Virus record (IMG/VR): IMGVR_UViG_3300021959_005813
Location: 1 to 46,104 of that record
From: a virus
Strand: one strand, 5' to 3'
Length of the DNA: 46,104 nt
Positions 13,544 to 22,225 of the stretch are shown piece by piece. The notes under the pieces were generated by a model that saw only the letters and a list, made by a program, of their open reading frames with translations, did not search any database and had not been told where the DNA came from. A program made the translations under genes and the position numbers. Within the stretch, counting starts at the first letter, position 1, and every line of letters begins with the position of its first letter.

Positions 13544-16060
13544 ATGGATTTCTACACAAACGTCTGTCGCACACGTGACAAAATACTCGTAACAGGATAC
13601 CAAGGCAACAAGAAACAGAAGTTGTCGGTATCTTATCGTCCCAAACATTTTGTCCGTTCTAAGAAAGGTGACACACCCTATCGTTCATTGGATGGTTATC
13701 CACTTGAGGTGGTTGAACTTGATTCAATGGGTGGTGCAAGAAAGTTCAGAGAGAAGTATTCAGGTGTTGAGGGATTTGAAATCCATGGTTATGACAGATA
13801 TGTCTACACCTACATCTCTGATAAATTTCAAGGTGACATCAACTACAACACTAATCTGATTCGAACTGCAACACTTGATATTGAGTGTGAGTGTGAAGAT
13901 GGGTTTCCTGAACCTACAATTGCAAACGAAAGAATCAATGCAATCACCATCAAACCTTTTGGCAAGGATGCACATGTATTTGGTATCGGCCCATGGGAAC
14001 ATGGTAGAACAGATGTAGTCTACTACAATTGCAAGAATGAAGCATTCCTTCTTACTGAATTTATAAAGTATTGGAGAAAGGAACAGTTTGATATTATCAC
14101 AGGTTGGAATGTTGATACCTTTGATATCACATATATTTGCAATCGTATCGATAGACTTTTCGGTGAGGGAGAACACAAGAAACTTTCACCATGGGGTATG
14201 TCAGACATAAGAGAGTTTGGTAGTGGGTTTGGACAAAAGAACCAAGCTTACACTATCTACGGTGTTAACATTGTTGACTATCTAGAACTCTACAAGAAAC
14301 ACACCTTTGTAAATCAAGAATCTTACAAACTAGATCACATTGCAAATGTAGAACTTGGAACAGGTAAGTTGGACTATTCAGAGTATGGTTCACTGCACAC
14401 ACTCTACAAACAGGACTATGCAAAGTTCCTTGAATATAATCTCAAGGATGCAGTGTTGGTTGAACAACTAGAAGAAAAACTAGGGTTGATTGATTTGATT
14501 CAAGCAATGTCATACAATGCAAAGTGTAATTATAACGACACTTTCGGTATGGTGAAGTATTGGGAAACCATCATCTACAACTTCTTAAAAGATCAAGGTA
14601 TCCAAACACCACCTCAAAGATTGGTGACTGGTAATGACAAGACTTCACGAATCGTTGGTGCATATGTAAAAGAACCCTTGGTAGGTAAACACGATTGGAT
14701 TATGTCCTTTGACTTGAACTCACTGTATCCACACTTGATCATGCAGTTTAATATTTCACCTGAGAAGATGGTGAGAGGCAACAGGCTTACCACTAATGTT
14801 CAAAAAATGTTGGACAAGACGGAAGACCTATCTTATATTAAACAAAAGAATCTAACTGTTTGTCCAAATGGTGTCATGTATACACGAGAGAAACAGGGAT
14901 TCCTTCCTGAACTCATGGAAACATTCTACGATGAGAGACGAGAATGGAAGAAGAAGATGATTGAGTATCAGAAGGAACAAGAGAAGTGTAAGGATGTCAA
15001 ACGAAAACGAGAACTTGATACACTTATCAAACGTGCATACAACAATCAACAGGTTCGTAAGATTGCATTAAACTCAGCTTACGGTGCATTAGCAAACCAA
15101 TACTTTGCATTCTTCTCTATTGATCTTGCAGAGTCAATCACTATGAGTGGTCAGTATGTCATTCAGTGGGCAGAAAAGAAAGTCAATGAATTTTTAAACA
15201 AGACACTCAAAACTGAGAATCATGATTATGTGGTTGCAATGGATACCGACTCAGTTTATATCACTATGGACAAACTAGTGCAACAAGTGTTTCCTGAAGA
15301 CACACCGAAAGACAAGATTATTGACTTTCTCTCTAAAGCTGAAGTGCAAATTGAGAAATGTCTCAAGGATGGATTCAACGAACTTGCAGACTATACCAAT
15401 GCATTCCAACAGAAGATGGAAATGGGTCGTGAGGTGATTGCAGATCGTGGTATTTGGACTGCAAAGAAACGATACATTCTAAATGTGTATGACTCAGAGG
15501 GTGTTCGTTTTGAAGAACCTAAACTCAAGATGATGGGTATAGAGACTGCAAAGTCATCTACACCACAGTGGGTTCGTAGAAAACTTACAGATGCATTCAA
15601 GGTAGTAATGAGTGGAACGGAAGAAGACTTGTGGCAGTTCGTAGAAACTGCACGAAAGGAGTTTCGTAATCTTCCACCCGAACAAGTTGCATGTCCTCGT
15701 GGTTGCAACAACCTTCATCAATATAAACACGGAACAACTATATACGACAAAGGAACTCCTATCCATGTGAGAGGAGCTCTACTCTACAATCACCTTCTTA
15801 ACAAAAAGAACTTGGGTATGAGATATGAAACGATCAAAAACAGTGACAAAATACACTTCACTTATCTATCAACTCCAAATCCTATCAATGAGAATGTCAT
15901 TTCCTTTGTGGGTGTTCTACCTAGAGAATTTGATCTCCATAGGTTTGTTGATTACGATCTACAATTTGACAAAACTTTTATAGAACCACTGAAAGCAGTG
16001 ATTGGGTTAATTGGATGGAATGTAGAACCCGTTGCATCCCTCGATTCATTTTTCGTATGA
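13544..16060 (+). CDS. 43: DNA polymerase, family B (T4 gp43-like)
   Basis: This 838-aa replicative polymerase (T4 gp43 is 898 aa) has all motifs intact. Exonuclease I is TLDIECECED (D112/E114), Exo II is TGWNVDTFDITYICNR, and Exo III is YNLKDAVLVEQL. Polymerase motif A is SFDLNSLYPHLI (D390), motif B is KIALNSAYGAL, and motif C is VAMDTDSVYI (about 567-569). Proofreading and synthesis should both be active. It works with the gp41 helicase, gp61 primase and UvsX found elsewhere in the window. The ATG has no ribosome site but sits 6 nt after a strong -10, so translation may start on a leaderless message. Confidence 0.98.
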   Translation: MDFYTNVCRTRDKILVTGYQGNKKQKLSVSYRPKHFVRSKKGDTPYRSLDGYPLEVVELDSMGGARKFREKYSGVEGFEIHGYDRYVYTYISDKFQGDINYNTNLIRTATLDIECECEDGFPEPTIANERINAITIKPFGKDAHVFGIGPWEHGRTDVVYYNCKNEAFLLTEFIKYWRKEQFDIITGWNVDTFDITYICNRIDRLFGEGEHKKLSPWGMSDIREFGSGFGQKNQAYTIYGVNIVDYLELYKKHTFVNQESYKLDHIANVELGTGKLDYSEYGSLHTLYKQDYAKFLEYNLKDAVLVEQLEEKLGLIDLIQAMSYNAKCNYNDTFGMVKYWETIIYNFLKDQGIQTPPQRLVTGNDKTSRIVGAYVKEPLVGKHDWIMSFDLNSLYPHLIMQFNISPEKMVRGNRLTTNVQKMLDKTEDLSYIKQKNLTVCPNGVMYTREKQGFLPELMETFYDERREWKKKMIEYQKEQEKCKDVKRKRELDTLIKRAYNNQQVRKIALNSAYGALANQYFAFFSIDLAESITMSGQYVIQWAEKKVNEFLNKTLKTENHDYVVAMDTDSVYITMDKLVQQVFPEDTPKDKIIDFLSKAEVQIEKCLKDGFNELADYTNAFQQKMEMGREVIADRGIWTAKKRYILNVYDSEGVRFEEPKLKMMGIETAKSSTPQWVRRKLTDAFKVVMSGTEEDLWQFVETARKEFRNLPPEQVACPRGCNNLHQYKHGTTIYDKGTPIHVRGALLYNHLLNKKNLGMRYETIKNSDKIHFTYLSTPNPINENVISFVGVLPREFDLHRFVDYDLQFDKTFIEPLKAVIGLIGWNVEPVASLDSFFV

Positions 16061-16290
16061 CAAAAGAAGAACTAATAGAACTAATAACTAATCTTCATCC
16101 TGAAGATACAACAGGAGAACTAAGTGGAGTTTTTATCGGAAGACATGGTGAGGTGGTTACCACCGATTCTATCCGTATTGATATGGATGGGGGTCGAGTT
16201 ATCTTGGCTCAAAGAGGAAGTGGAGAAGCAGAGACAAACAAAAGAAACTGGGAAAAGGAATTAGAATTTATTAGGAATAGAAAGAAATGA
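16057..16290 (+). CDS. Hypothetical small protein after polymerase
   Basis: The 77-aa product begins MTKEELIELITNLHPEDTT and contains GVFIGRHGEVVTTDSIRIDMDGGRVILAQRG, predicted beta-rich and soluble. ATG 16057 overlaps the polymerase stop (ATGA), which makes coupled translation likely; an upstream start at 16015 inside polymerase is less likely. Not recognised. Confidence 0.6.
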   Translation: MTKEELIELITNLHPEDTTGELSGVFIGRHGEVVTTDSIRIDMDGGRVILAQRGSGEAETNKRNWEKELEFIRNRKK

Positions 16291-16460
16291 AACACTTGAT
16301 ACGATGGATGAAGATTAATGCATTCGTCAATTTATATTTGGGGATTATCCTAACTATGGTATTGATTGCACTGGTAGTTGATATCACATTGGATAGTTAT
16401 TGGCACACAAATGAGTTTAAGGATTTGTTGTTGAATGTGGCACCTGCTGATAAGTCTTAA
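16287..16460 (+). CDS. Small membrane protein, 57 aa
   Basis: The ORF overlaps the end of the previous gene by 4 nt (ATGA). The product has a basic N-terminus (KHLIRWMK), one strong membrane helix (LGIILTMVLIALVVDI, about residues 18-33) and a soluble tail ending APADKS. A single-pass N-in small protein next to another membrane gene. Not recognised; a holin-like role cannot be excluded, since the lysozyme lacks an obvious holin. Confidence 0.5.
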   Translation: MKHLIRWMKINAFVNLYLGIILTMVLIALVVDITLDSYWHTNEFKDLLLNVAPADKS

Positions 16461-16680
16461 GTTTAGAGTTTACAGTGTTTTGGTTGCACACCTATTAACA
16501 CTTGTATATCTATTCCCTGTGACAATGTTTTATCTCACTGCACACATAGCTGCATGTTCTGTTATTATATGTTACATATCTTTTCAAGTCCAAATGGATG
16601 AAATTATGGATTTCTATGACTATGAACTACATAATGAGATTGACCTCAAATTGAAAAGCACAGGATATTATCTAACATAA
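16435..16680 (+). CDS. Small membrane protein, 81 aa
   Basis: This protein has two closely spaced hydrophobic segments (YSVLVAHLLTLVYLFPVTMFYL and HIAACSVIICYISF) and an acidic C-terminus (MDEIMDFYDYELHNEIDLKL). The ATG at 16435 lies inside the preceding small gene (26-nt overlap). The two-helix layout is compatible with a holin or membrane accessory, without sequence support. The stop overlaps a late promoter motif. Confidence 0.5.
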   Translation: MWHLLISLKFRVYSVLVAHLLTLVYLFPVTMFYLTAHIAACSVIICYISFQVQMDEIMDFYDYELHNEIDLKLKSTGYYLT

Positions 16681-16683
16681 ATA
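16676..16683 (+). promoter_or_regulatory. Late promoter motif before lipoprotein gene
   Basis: CATAAATA overlapping the stop of the preceding gene. It is followed by a 62-nt leader that contains a 7-bp inverted repeat (GTTAGAC at 16692-16698, GTCTAAC at 16711-16717) and a GGAG ribosome site. The hairpin could stabilise the mRNA 5' end. Confidence 0.45.
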
Positions 16684-16742
16684 TATGAGGGGTTAGACTC
16701 ACAGTTGGTGGTCTAACAAACTAATCCATATATGGAGTAATT

Positions 16743-17015
16743 ATGAAAATAGTAATGTATATGTTACTATTTTCTGTGGTATTACTTCCTTCATGTGCCT
16801 CAGTTGGAGCAGTAATTGAAGGTGGTAAAGAGTTTACAACTGGTGTTGTTGACGGTGCAGTCAAAGGGACTAGAACCGTTGTCACAGCAGTGAAGGACGA
16901 TGTAGTTGCAGTCGGAACTGTAGCAGCTGATACTGTAGTTGGTGTTGTTGACACTATTGCAGACGAAGTTGACAGACAGACCGATGAACTACAGGAAGAA
17001 CCTGAAAAAAAGTAG
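16743..17015 (+). CDS. Lipoprotein with probable -1 frameshift extension to 17107
   Basis: The 90-aa zero-frame product has a lipoprotein signal (MLLFSVVLLPSC, acylated Cys near residue 18). A Val/Thr/Asp-rich repetitive stretch follows (GVVDGAVKGTRTVVTAVKDD, TVAADTVVGVVDTIADEVD). It ends EEPEKK right at a run of seven A. The last codons form the slippery heptamer A-AAA-AAG followed at once by UAG. A -1 slip continues for 31 codons with sensible sequence (VEDVIPTAMLLEAMMLYCSE...), ending in a TAA that sits in the loop of a terminator hairpin. Probably an outer-membrane lipoprotein made in two lengths; a one-base homopolymer error is the alternative. Confidence 0.7.
   Translation: MKIVMYMLLFSVVLLPSCASVGAVIEGGKEFTTGVVDGAVKGTRTVVTAVKDDVVAVGTVAADTVVGVVDTIADEVDRQTDELQEEPEKK
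17006..17012 (+). other. Candidate programmed -1 ribosomal frameshift site
   Basis: A_AAA_AAG in the reading phase of the lipoprotein gene, immediately followed by UAG. This is the same slippery heptamer used in bacterial dnaX. The -1 frame from 17012 stays open to TAA at 17105-17107. A stable 10-bp hairpin begins 83 nt downstream, too far to act as the usual stimulator, so the adjacent stop codon would be the main stimulus. Confidence 0.55.
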
Positions 17016-17094
17016 AGGATGTCATTCCAACAGCAATGTTGCTTGAGGCAATGATGCTCTATTGTTCAGAGTTCCCACAGAAATGTAGAACTGT

Positions 17095-17120
17095 AAAGGG
17101 GAACTAAGTTCCCCTTTTTT
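17095..17120 (+). terminator. Intrinsic terminator
   Basis: A perfect 10-bp stem (AAAGGGGAAC at 17095-17104, GTTCCCCTTT at 17108-17117) with loop TAA and a six-T tract at 17115-17120. The loop TAA is the stop codon of the -1 frame extension of the lipoprotein gene. Confidence 0.88.
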
Positions 17121-17127
17121 AATTTTT

Positions 17128-17135
17128 TATAAATA
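17128..17135 (+). promoter_or_regulatory. T4-like late promoter of the thermonuclease gene
   Basis: An exact TATAAATA just downstream of an intrinsic terminator and 7 nt before ATG 17143. No ribosome site fits in between, so the message should be leaderless or nearly so. Confidence 0.65.
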
Positions 17136-17142
17136 TACCATT

Positions 17143-17586
17143 ATGTATGAATATCATGTAACAGTAACGAAAGTGGTTGATGGTGACACAATAGATGTTG
17201 ATATCGATCTAGGATTTTCAGTTGTTCTTAAGAAACAACGAGTTCGTCTTATGGGCATCGATACTCCTGAATCTAGAACGAAAGATTTAGAAGAAAAGAA
17301 ATTCGGTAAAGCATCAAAAGCTCACCTAAAATCTCTACTTGATTCAGGCAAAGTTTCTCTTATTTCTCACGACAAAGGTAAGTTCGGTAGAATACTAGGT
17401 GAACTATGGGTTCATAGTATTGACAATGAAGGTCATCCAGTATTTGAAAACAAAACAAAATTTTGTGTTAATGCACAAATGATTGCTGATCACCATGCAG
17501 TAGAATACACTGGTGAAAACAAAAACGATGTTCAAGATCAACACATGAAAAACAGAAGGTTACTTGTTGAAAAAGGTTTAGTATGA
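17143..17586 (+). CDS. Thermonuclease (staphylococcal nuclease-like)
   Basis: This 147-aa SNase-family nuclease is calcium-dependent and cleaves DNA and RNA. Motifs are VTKVVDGDTIDVDIDLG (Asp ligands), RVRLMGIDTPESR (catalytic Arg, then Asp and Glu) and HDKGKFGRILGELWV (second catalytic Arg). There is no signal peptide, so it acts in the cytoplasm, for example in host DNA breakdown or DNA processing. It has its own late promoter right after a terminator and overlaps the next small membrane gene by 4 nt. A phage-modified (deazaguanine) genome might be spared by some nucleases, but this is not shown here. Confidence 0.92.
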   Translation: MYEYHVTVTKVVDGDTIDVDIDLGFSVVLKKQRVRLMGIDTPESRTKDLEEKKFGKASKAHLKSLLDSGKVSLISHDKGKFGRILGELWVHSIDNEGHPVFENKTKFCVNAQMIADHHAVEYTGENKNDVQDQHMKNRRLLVEKGLV

Positions 17587-17762
17587 CTATTTCATTATTA
17601 GAATGTCTCTTTCTTGTCGGGTTCCTAGTAGTATTCATGATCTTGGGACTCATGGAGATACAAATCCATCAAATCAAAGTCATGATGGAAGAACACATCA
17701 AATACGATGAACCATTGTCTAATGGGTGTCCCCACCCACATTCCGAAAAAAAAGATCGATAA
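17583..17762 (+). CDS. Small membrane protein, 59 aa
   Basis: The ORF overlaps the thermonuclease stop as ATGA. One N-terminal membrane helix (LLECLFLVGFLVVFMILGLM, about residues 5-24), then a charged tail with IHQIKVMMEEHIKYDE and a His/Cys-rich end (NGCPHPHSEKKDR). Not recognised. Coupling to the nuclease suggests coexpression. Confidence 0.5.
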   Translation: MTISLLECLFLVGFLVVFMILGLMEIQIHQIKVMMEEHIKYDEPLSNGCPHPHSEKKDR

Positions 17763-17769
17763 ACCCTCT

Positions 17770-17798
17770 TGTCAAAGACATATTTGTATAGTATAGTA
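17770..17798 (+). promoter_or_regulatory. Early promoter of uvsX
   Basis: TTGTCA at 17770-17775, 17-bp spacer, TATAGT at 17793-17798, preceded by AAACCCTC. A leader of about 28 nt with GGAGA (17821-17825) precedes the uvsX ATG, so this one has a normal ribosome site. Confidence 0.65.
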
Positions 17799-17832
17799 TA
17801 CAAGTAAGAATACATTATGAGGAGAAGTGCAT

Positions 17833-18885
17833 ATGTCATTTATTAAAGACTTAGTTAAATCCAGTGGAAACGAATACGCAAGTATTGTTTCTGATGGTGT
17901 GCAAGCTGGGGATGTAGACACATTTATAGATAGTGGGTCATTCATCTTCAATGCATTATTAAGTGGTTCACTATACGGTGGACTACCTTCAAACAAGATT
18001 ACGGCTCTTGCAGGTGAATCTGCAACAGGTAAGACTTTCTTTGCATTAGGTATGGTAAAACAATTCTTGGAAGACCATCCCGAAAGTGCAGTTATCTACT
18101 TTGAGTCTGAATCTGCAATCACAAAAGAAATGATTGAAGAAAGAGGAATCGATTCTACTAGAATCGTGATGGTTCCCGTAGTAACTGTTCAAGAGTTTAG
18201 GACTCAGTCCATCAATATTCTTGATAAGTATCTAGAAACCCCTGAAGATAAACGTCCCCCAATGATGTTTGTTCTTGATTCACTTGGTATGTTATCAACT
18301 ACTAAAGAGATTGAAGACACAGCAGATGGTAAGGAAACTCGTGATATGACTCGAGCACAAGTAGTAAAAGGTGCATTCAGAGTTCTAACACTTAAACTTG
18401 GACGTGCAAAAGTTCCGATGATTGTAACGAATCACACTTATGATGTGATTGGTTCTATGTTCCCCCAAAAAGAAATGGGTGGTGGTTCAGGACTTAAATA
18501 TGCAGCTTCATCCATTGTGTATCTTTCTAAAAAGAAAGAGAAAGACGGAACAGAAGTTATTGGTAATATTGTTCACTGTAAGAATGCAAAGAGTAGACTT
18601 ACTGTTGAGAACAGAGTTGTAGATGTTCGTTTGACATACGACAAAGGACTTGACAGATATTATGGTCTACTAGACCTTGCACTTGCAAGTGGTATCTTTA
18701 AGAAGGCATCTACACGAGTAGAACTTCCTGATGGTAAGACAGAGTTTGCAAAAACAATCAATAACAATCCCGAAAAATATTTCACACCTGAGGTGATGGA
18801 AAAATTAGAAACAGTGGTGACTAAACATTTTAAGTATGGAACAGAGACTAGAACAAACAATACTGAAGAATCTGATTCAGAGTGA
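17833..18885 (+). CDS. uvsX: UvsX, RecA-like recombinase
   Basis: This 352-aa strand-exchange ATPase carries out recombination-dependent replication and repair. Walker A is [12 protein letters not shown] (residues 61-72), Walker B is [11 protein letters not shown] (about 145-155), and [19 protein letters not shown] is conserved in phage UvsX. ATG 17833 has GGAGA at correct distance; a GTG two codons upstream (17827) is less likely. Overlaps the helicase gene by 50 nt. The acidic tail ([10 protein letters not shown]) could bind partner proteins. Confidence 0.95.
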   Translation: MSFIKDLVKSSGNEYASIVSDGVQAGDVDTFIDSGSFIFNALLSGSLYGGLPSNKITALAGESATGKTFFALGMVKQFLEDHPESAVIYFESESAITKEMIEERGIDSTRIVMVPVVTVQEFRTQSINILDKYLETPEDKRPPMMFVLDSLGMLSTTKEIEDTADGKETRDMTRAQVVKGAFRVLTLKLGRAKVPMIVTNHTYDVIGSMFPQKEMGGGSGLKYAASSIVYLSKKKEKDGTEVIGNIVHCKNAKSRLTVENRVVDVRLTYDKGLDRYYGLLDLALASGIFKKASTRVELPDGKTEFAKTINNNPEKYFTPEVMEKLETVVTKHFKYGTETRTNNTEESDSE

Positions 18886-20224
18886 TGAGTTTACACGGAA
18901 GTGTATCCCTTATCTAAAGTCTGAGTATTTTACTGAAACTTCTGAACGGACTCTTTTCGAAGAGATTCAAACCTATTTCGACAAATATTCGAAATCACCA
19001 ACAACTGAAGCACTTCTCATTAACCTTGAGAAGGTCACTAAGATCAGTGATTCCCTTCTCAAGGAAACCAAAAAGGTTGTTGAAGTAATAGGTAAGAGTG
19101 TTGAACCTACTCCACAAGAGTGGTTAGTCAACGAAACCGAACAGTGGTGTAAAGATCGTGCAATCTATATTGCAGTAATGGACTCTATCAATGTTCTTGA
19201 TAAGAAGTCCCAACGATCTACTGGAGAAATACCCGACTTATTAAAGGATGCACTTTCCGTTTCTTTTGATACTCACATAGGTCATGATCAGTTAGAAGAT
19301 GCAGAAAGACGATTTGAGTTTTATCATACAGAAGAAGAGAAGCTTCCATTTGATTTAGAATACTTTAACAAGATCACTAAGGGTGGTCTACCTAACAAGA
19401 CTTTAAATATATGTCTTGCAGGAACGGGTGTTGGTAAGTCATTGTTCATGTGTCACATGGCAGCATCAGCTCTAATGATGAACAAGAATGTATTATACAT
19501 TACACTTGAGATGTCAGAGGAAAGGATTGCAGAAAGGATTGATGCAAACATCATGAATGTTCCAATGAAAGACCTTCCTGAAATGAACAAAAAGATGTTC
19601 GACAAGAAGATTGAGAAACTTAAAGATAAGACTAAGGGTAGATTGATCATTAAAGAGTATCCTACTGCACAAGCACATGTTGGACACTTTAGACATCTAA
19701 TCCAAGAGTTGAAGATCAAAAAGGATTTCAGACCTGATATCATCTTCATTGACTATTTAAATATATGTTCATCACATAGAATCAGGCCAGGTGCAGGTGC
19801 AAACTCTTACACACTTGTAAAGAGTATTGCAGAAGAACTTAGAGGTCTTGCAGTTGAAATGGATGTTCCTATGGTCAGTGCAACACAGACTACACGAAGT
19901 GGTTATGGGTCAACAGACATTGATCTTACAGACACTTCAGAGTCGTTTGGACTTCCTGCAACGGCAGACTTTATGTTTGCACTGATCACATCTGATGAAT
20001 TGGAAGAACTAGACCAGTTGGTAGTCAAACAGTTGAAGAATCGTTATAATGACCCAACTATCTTCAAACGATTTGTAATTGGTATTGATAGAAGTCGTAT
20101 GAAACTATACGATTGTGAACAAGAAGCACAGGAAGAGTTGATTGACGCTGCAGAAAAGGTTAATGATGATGTTCCTGTATTTGATAGAGGTCGGTCAGAA
20201 AAATTTAAGGAGTTTAATTTTTAA
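18836..20224 (+). CDS. 41: Replicative helicase, DnaB-type (T4 gp41-like)
   Basis: This 462-aa ring helicase (T4 gp41 is 475 aa) unwinds DNA at the fork and partners with the primase. N-terminal DnaB-like helical domain; Walker [14 protein letters not shown] near residues 193-205; [20 protein letters not shown]; Walker [31 protein letters not shown]; and the Arg-finger region KQLKNRYND. The match to gp41 runs over the whole length. The start inside uvsX (50-nt overlap) is needed to include the family N-terminus. tRNA-Glu follows 4 nt after the stop. Confidence 0.97.
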   Translation: MEQRLEQTILKNLIQSDEFTRKCIPYLKSEYFTETSERTLFEEIQTYFDKYSKSPTTEALLINLEKVTKISDSLLKETKKVVEVIGKSVEPTPQEWLVNETEQWCKDRAIYIAVMDSINVLDKKSQRSTGEIPDLLKDALSVSFDTHIGHDQLEDAERRFEFYHTEEEKLPFDLEYFNKITKGGLPNKTLNICLAGTGVGKSLFMCHMAASALMMNKNVLYITLEMSEERIAERIDANIMNVPMKDLPEMNKKMFDKKIEKLKDKTKGRLIIKEYPTAQAHVGHFRHLIQELKIKKDFRPDIIFIDYLNICSSHRIRPGAGANSYTLVKSIAEELRGLAVEMDVPMVSATQTTRSGYGSTDIDLTDTSESFGLPATADFMFALITSDELEELDQLVVKQLKNRYNDPTIFKRFVIGIDRSRMKLYDCEQEAQEELIDAAEKVNDDVPVFDRGRSEKFKEFNF

Positions 20225-20228
20225 CCAC

Positions 20229-20303
20229 GCCCTGTTCGTCTAGTGGTTAGGACACAAGGTTTTCATCCTTGTAACAGGAGTTCGATTCTCCTACAGGGTG
20301 CCA
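20229..20303 (+). tRNA. tRNA-Glu (TTC), CCA encoded
   Basis: Acceptor stem GCCCTGT pairs with ACAGGGT (one G-T), followed by discriminator G and encoded CCA. D-arm TCTAGTGGTTAGGA, anticodon stem CAAGG/CCTTG with loop TTTTCAT giving anticodon TTC, and T-arm with TTCGATT loop. Complete and canonical. Confidence 0.95.
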
Positions 20304-20307
20304 ATTA

Positions 20308-20315
20308 TATAAATA
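20308..20315 (+). promoter_or_regulatory. Late promoter motif
   Basis: TATAAATA directly after tRNA-Glu and 24 nt before the small gene at 20340. It could drive the 20340-20516 gene; the leader is AT-only and has no clear ribosome site. Confidence 0.5.
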
Positions 20316-20339
20316 GTTAGATATTTATTATTTTATATT

Positions 20340-20516
20340 ATGCCTAGTTATTTAAAAAGTCACGAAGTTATTGCCAGTATATCAAAAAAGATAGAACTGA
20401 AGAAAGCCTTGAGAGAGGCAAAACGGACTAATAATCAAGAAAAGGTAACACAACTCACCTCACAACTTCGTAAAATCGACCATAAACTCCATACCACACC
20501 GTTATCAAAAACATAA
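20340..20516 (+). CDS. Small basic protein, 58 aa
   Basis: The ORF gives MPSYLKSHEVIASISKK, then IELKKALREAKRTNNQEKVTQ, predicted as two basic helices. There is no clear ribosome site, but an exact late promoter motif lies upstream. The stop overlaps the next late promoter motif. Not recognised; the short basic coiled shape could bind DNA or a protein partner. Confidence 0.45.
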   Translation: MPSYLKSHEVIASISKKIELKKALREAKRTNNQEKVTQLTSQLRKIDHKLHTTPLSKT

Positions 20517-20519
20517 ATA
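20512..20519 (+). promoter_or_regulatory. Late promoter motif
   Basis: CATAAATA overlapping the stop of the 58-aa gene and 30 nt upstream of ATG 20550, which has a full GGAGG ribosome site at 20540-20544. Probably heads the head/virion gene block. Confidence 0.5.
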
Positions 20520-20549
20520 GTCTTGTAACATATTTATTTGGAGGCAAAT

Positions 20550-21005
20550 ATGTCAGAACATCAAGACTATATCAATAATACTCTTCAACCTTTAATTGAC
20601 AAACAAGATGCAAACATTGCTCAAGTTCAAGAAAGGATTGATTTTTTCAATAATGTAGACACATCAACAGTAACTACAAAAGAACAATTGGCAGCACTTC
20701 ACACAGCTGTATTTGGTGTCCAAGATGAAGATAATGGAAATGACTTTCTGTGGAATTTATACTACACTTGGGTAACAGATGAAGGTGATGTTAATTGGGA
20801 ACCTGATGCAACACACGTAAATGCAAACAAGTCAGGTGCAAGAAAGGAATCTGTTGCACACTATTGTCAAAGATTAGCAGAAGAATACACAAGTGCAAAA
20901 ACAGACTTTGAAACACATAAAGCTTTACTTGTTGCAAAAAAAGATGTATACTTACAAATTGAAGCAGGAACTTGGGACGGAACACCATACCCAACACCAG
21001 CTTAA
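20550..21005 (+). CDS. Hypothetical protein, probable virion-block gene
   Basis: This 151-aa acidic protein has helical stretches (YINNTLQPLIDKQDANIAQVQERIDFF; EEYTSAKTDFETHKALLVAKKDVY) flanking a central Trp-rich part (DFLWNLYYTWVTDEGDVNWEPD), and it ends GTWDGTPYPTPA. ATG 20550 is chosen for the GGAGG site 5 nt upstream. No family recognised. The strong ribosome site and late promoter suggest high late expression, as for a structural protein (inference). Confidence 0.65.
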   Translation: MSEHQDYINNTLQPLIDKQDANIAQVQERIDFFNNVDTSTVTTKEQLAALHTAVFGVQDEDNGNDFLWNLYYTWVTDEGDVNWEPDATHVNANKSGARKESVAHYCQRLAEEYTSAKTDFETHKALLVAKKDVYLQIEAGTWDGTPYPTPA

Positions 21006-21016
21006 GGTAATATATT

Positions 21017-22225
21017 ATGGGAGCAAAAAATCTCCACTTAGAACATGTTGAAGACGAAATTCTAAATCAAGGAATTGATGGGGGAAGGGGAGCTGTATAC
21101 TTTTTATTAGGTCTTAGAGACATGTTAAAAGGTAACAGTAAGTCTCGTGTCAACATGACTGTTAAGTGGGACGGAGCTCCTGCATTTTTCTGTGGTCTTC
21201 ATCCTGAGACTAAACAATTCTTTATTGCAAAGAAATCACTATTCAATAAGACTCCTCTCTACTACACTTCAGAAGATGAGATTAAGAAGTCTTCTGATAT
21301 GGGTGGTGATCTTAAGGACAAGTTTTTAATTGGTTTCAAATATCTTTCTAGGTTATCATGGAACACTATTCTCCAAGGTGATCTCATGTTTACTGAGTCA
21401 GATAAAAAGGAAGAAACCATTGATGGTATGAAGTGTATTACTTTCCAACCCAATACTATTAAGTATGCAGTGCAGAAAGATTCTGCATTGGGTAGGACTA
21501 TTAGTGATGCAAAGATGGGTATAGTGTTTCACACTACCTACACAGGTGGAACGATTGAAGATTTAAGTGCATCATTTGGTGCAAACATTTCTAGTTTAGG
21601 ACACAACAAAGACATTTGGATGGATGATGCAAGGTATAAGGATGAATCAGGTAGTTCATCTATGACTGCAAAAGAGAGTGTTGAACTTACAAAGGTATTA
21701 ACAGAAGTAGGAAAACAGTTTCATCAGATCAAAAAGAATGATTTAGATACTTTCAGAAAAATACAAGACACGGTAGCTGCAAAGTCAGCTGCAGGTGCAT
21801 CATATAAGACATACACTAATGGACTAATTAGAGGTAATAGTTTTAAACCCACCTACGAAGGATACCTTGCACACTTTGAGAGTTATTGGGAAAAGAATAT
21901 CGTAGGAAAGGTAAAACAAGAAAGCACAAAACAGATTAAAAGAGAGATTGGTGAACAAGTTATGAGAGAACTCAGAAGTTTAAAGAACTTCTTAATTGCA
22001 CTCACCAAATTCCAAGAGAAGATTGTAGAGGCAAAGAGTATCATTATCAATGCCCTAAATAGAATAAAGTCAATCGGAACATTTGTAGAAACAGATACAG
22101 GATTGAAGGCAGTTAACCCTGAAGGTTATGTTGCAATCGATCATGATGGTAAGGCAGTGAAGTTTGTTGACAGATTAGAATTCAGTCAGAATAACTTCAA
22201 TGCAACAAAGAACTGGAGTAAATAG
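21017..22225 (+). CDS. Nucleotidyltransferase/ligase-like phage protein (DUF6267-type)
   Basis: This 402-aa protein carries motifs in the order of polynucleotide ligases. Motif I is VKWDGAP with K50 as candidate nucleotidylated lysine, then FFIAKKSLF, TILQGDLMF near 118-126 (motif III-like), GIVFHTTY near 168 and EGYVAIDHDGKAVKFVDR near 369-386 (motif IV/V-like). A Lys-rich helical segment (QIKREIGEQVMRELRSLKNFL) lies between the halves. I recall this protein type in marine myoviruses as a domain of unknown function. It might seal RNA or DNA or transfer a nucleotide. It sits in the head-associated gene block. Ligase relationship is inferred from motifs only. Confidence 0.6.
   Translation: MGAKNLHLEHVEDEILNQGIDGGRGAVYFLLGLRDMLKGNSKSRVNMTVKWDGAPAFFCGLHPETKQFFIAKKSLFNKTPLYYTSEDEIKKSSDMGGDLKDKFLIGFKYLSRLSWNTILQGDLMFTESDKKEETIDGMKCITFQPNTIKYAVQKDSALGRTISDAKMGIVFHTTYTGGTIEDLSASFGANISSLGHNKDIWMDDARYKDESGSSSMTAKESVELTKVLTEVGKQFHQIKKNDLDTFRKIQDTVAAKSAAGASYKTYTNGLIRGNSFKPTYEGYLAHFESYWEKNIVGKVKQESTKQIKREIGEQVMRELRSLKNFLIALTKFQEKIVEAKSIIINALNRIKSIGTFVETDTGLKAVNPEGYVAIDHDGKAVKFVDRLEFSQNNFNATKNWSK

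Noticed and set aside
15391-15766. Minus-strand frames opposite DNA polymerase
   Set aside because: The polymerase frame carries conserved motifs through this stretch; the antisense frames show no signals and are typical shadows.
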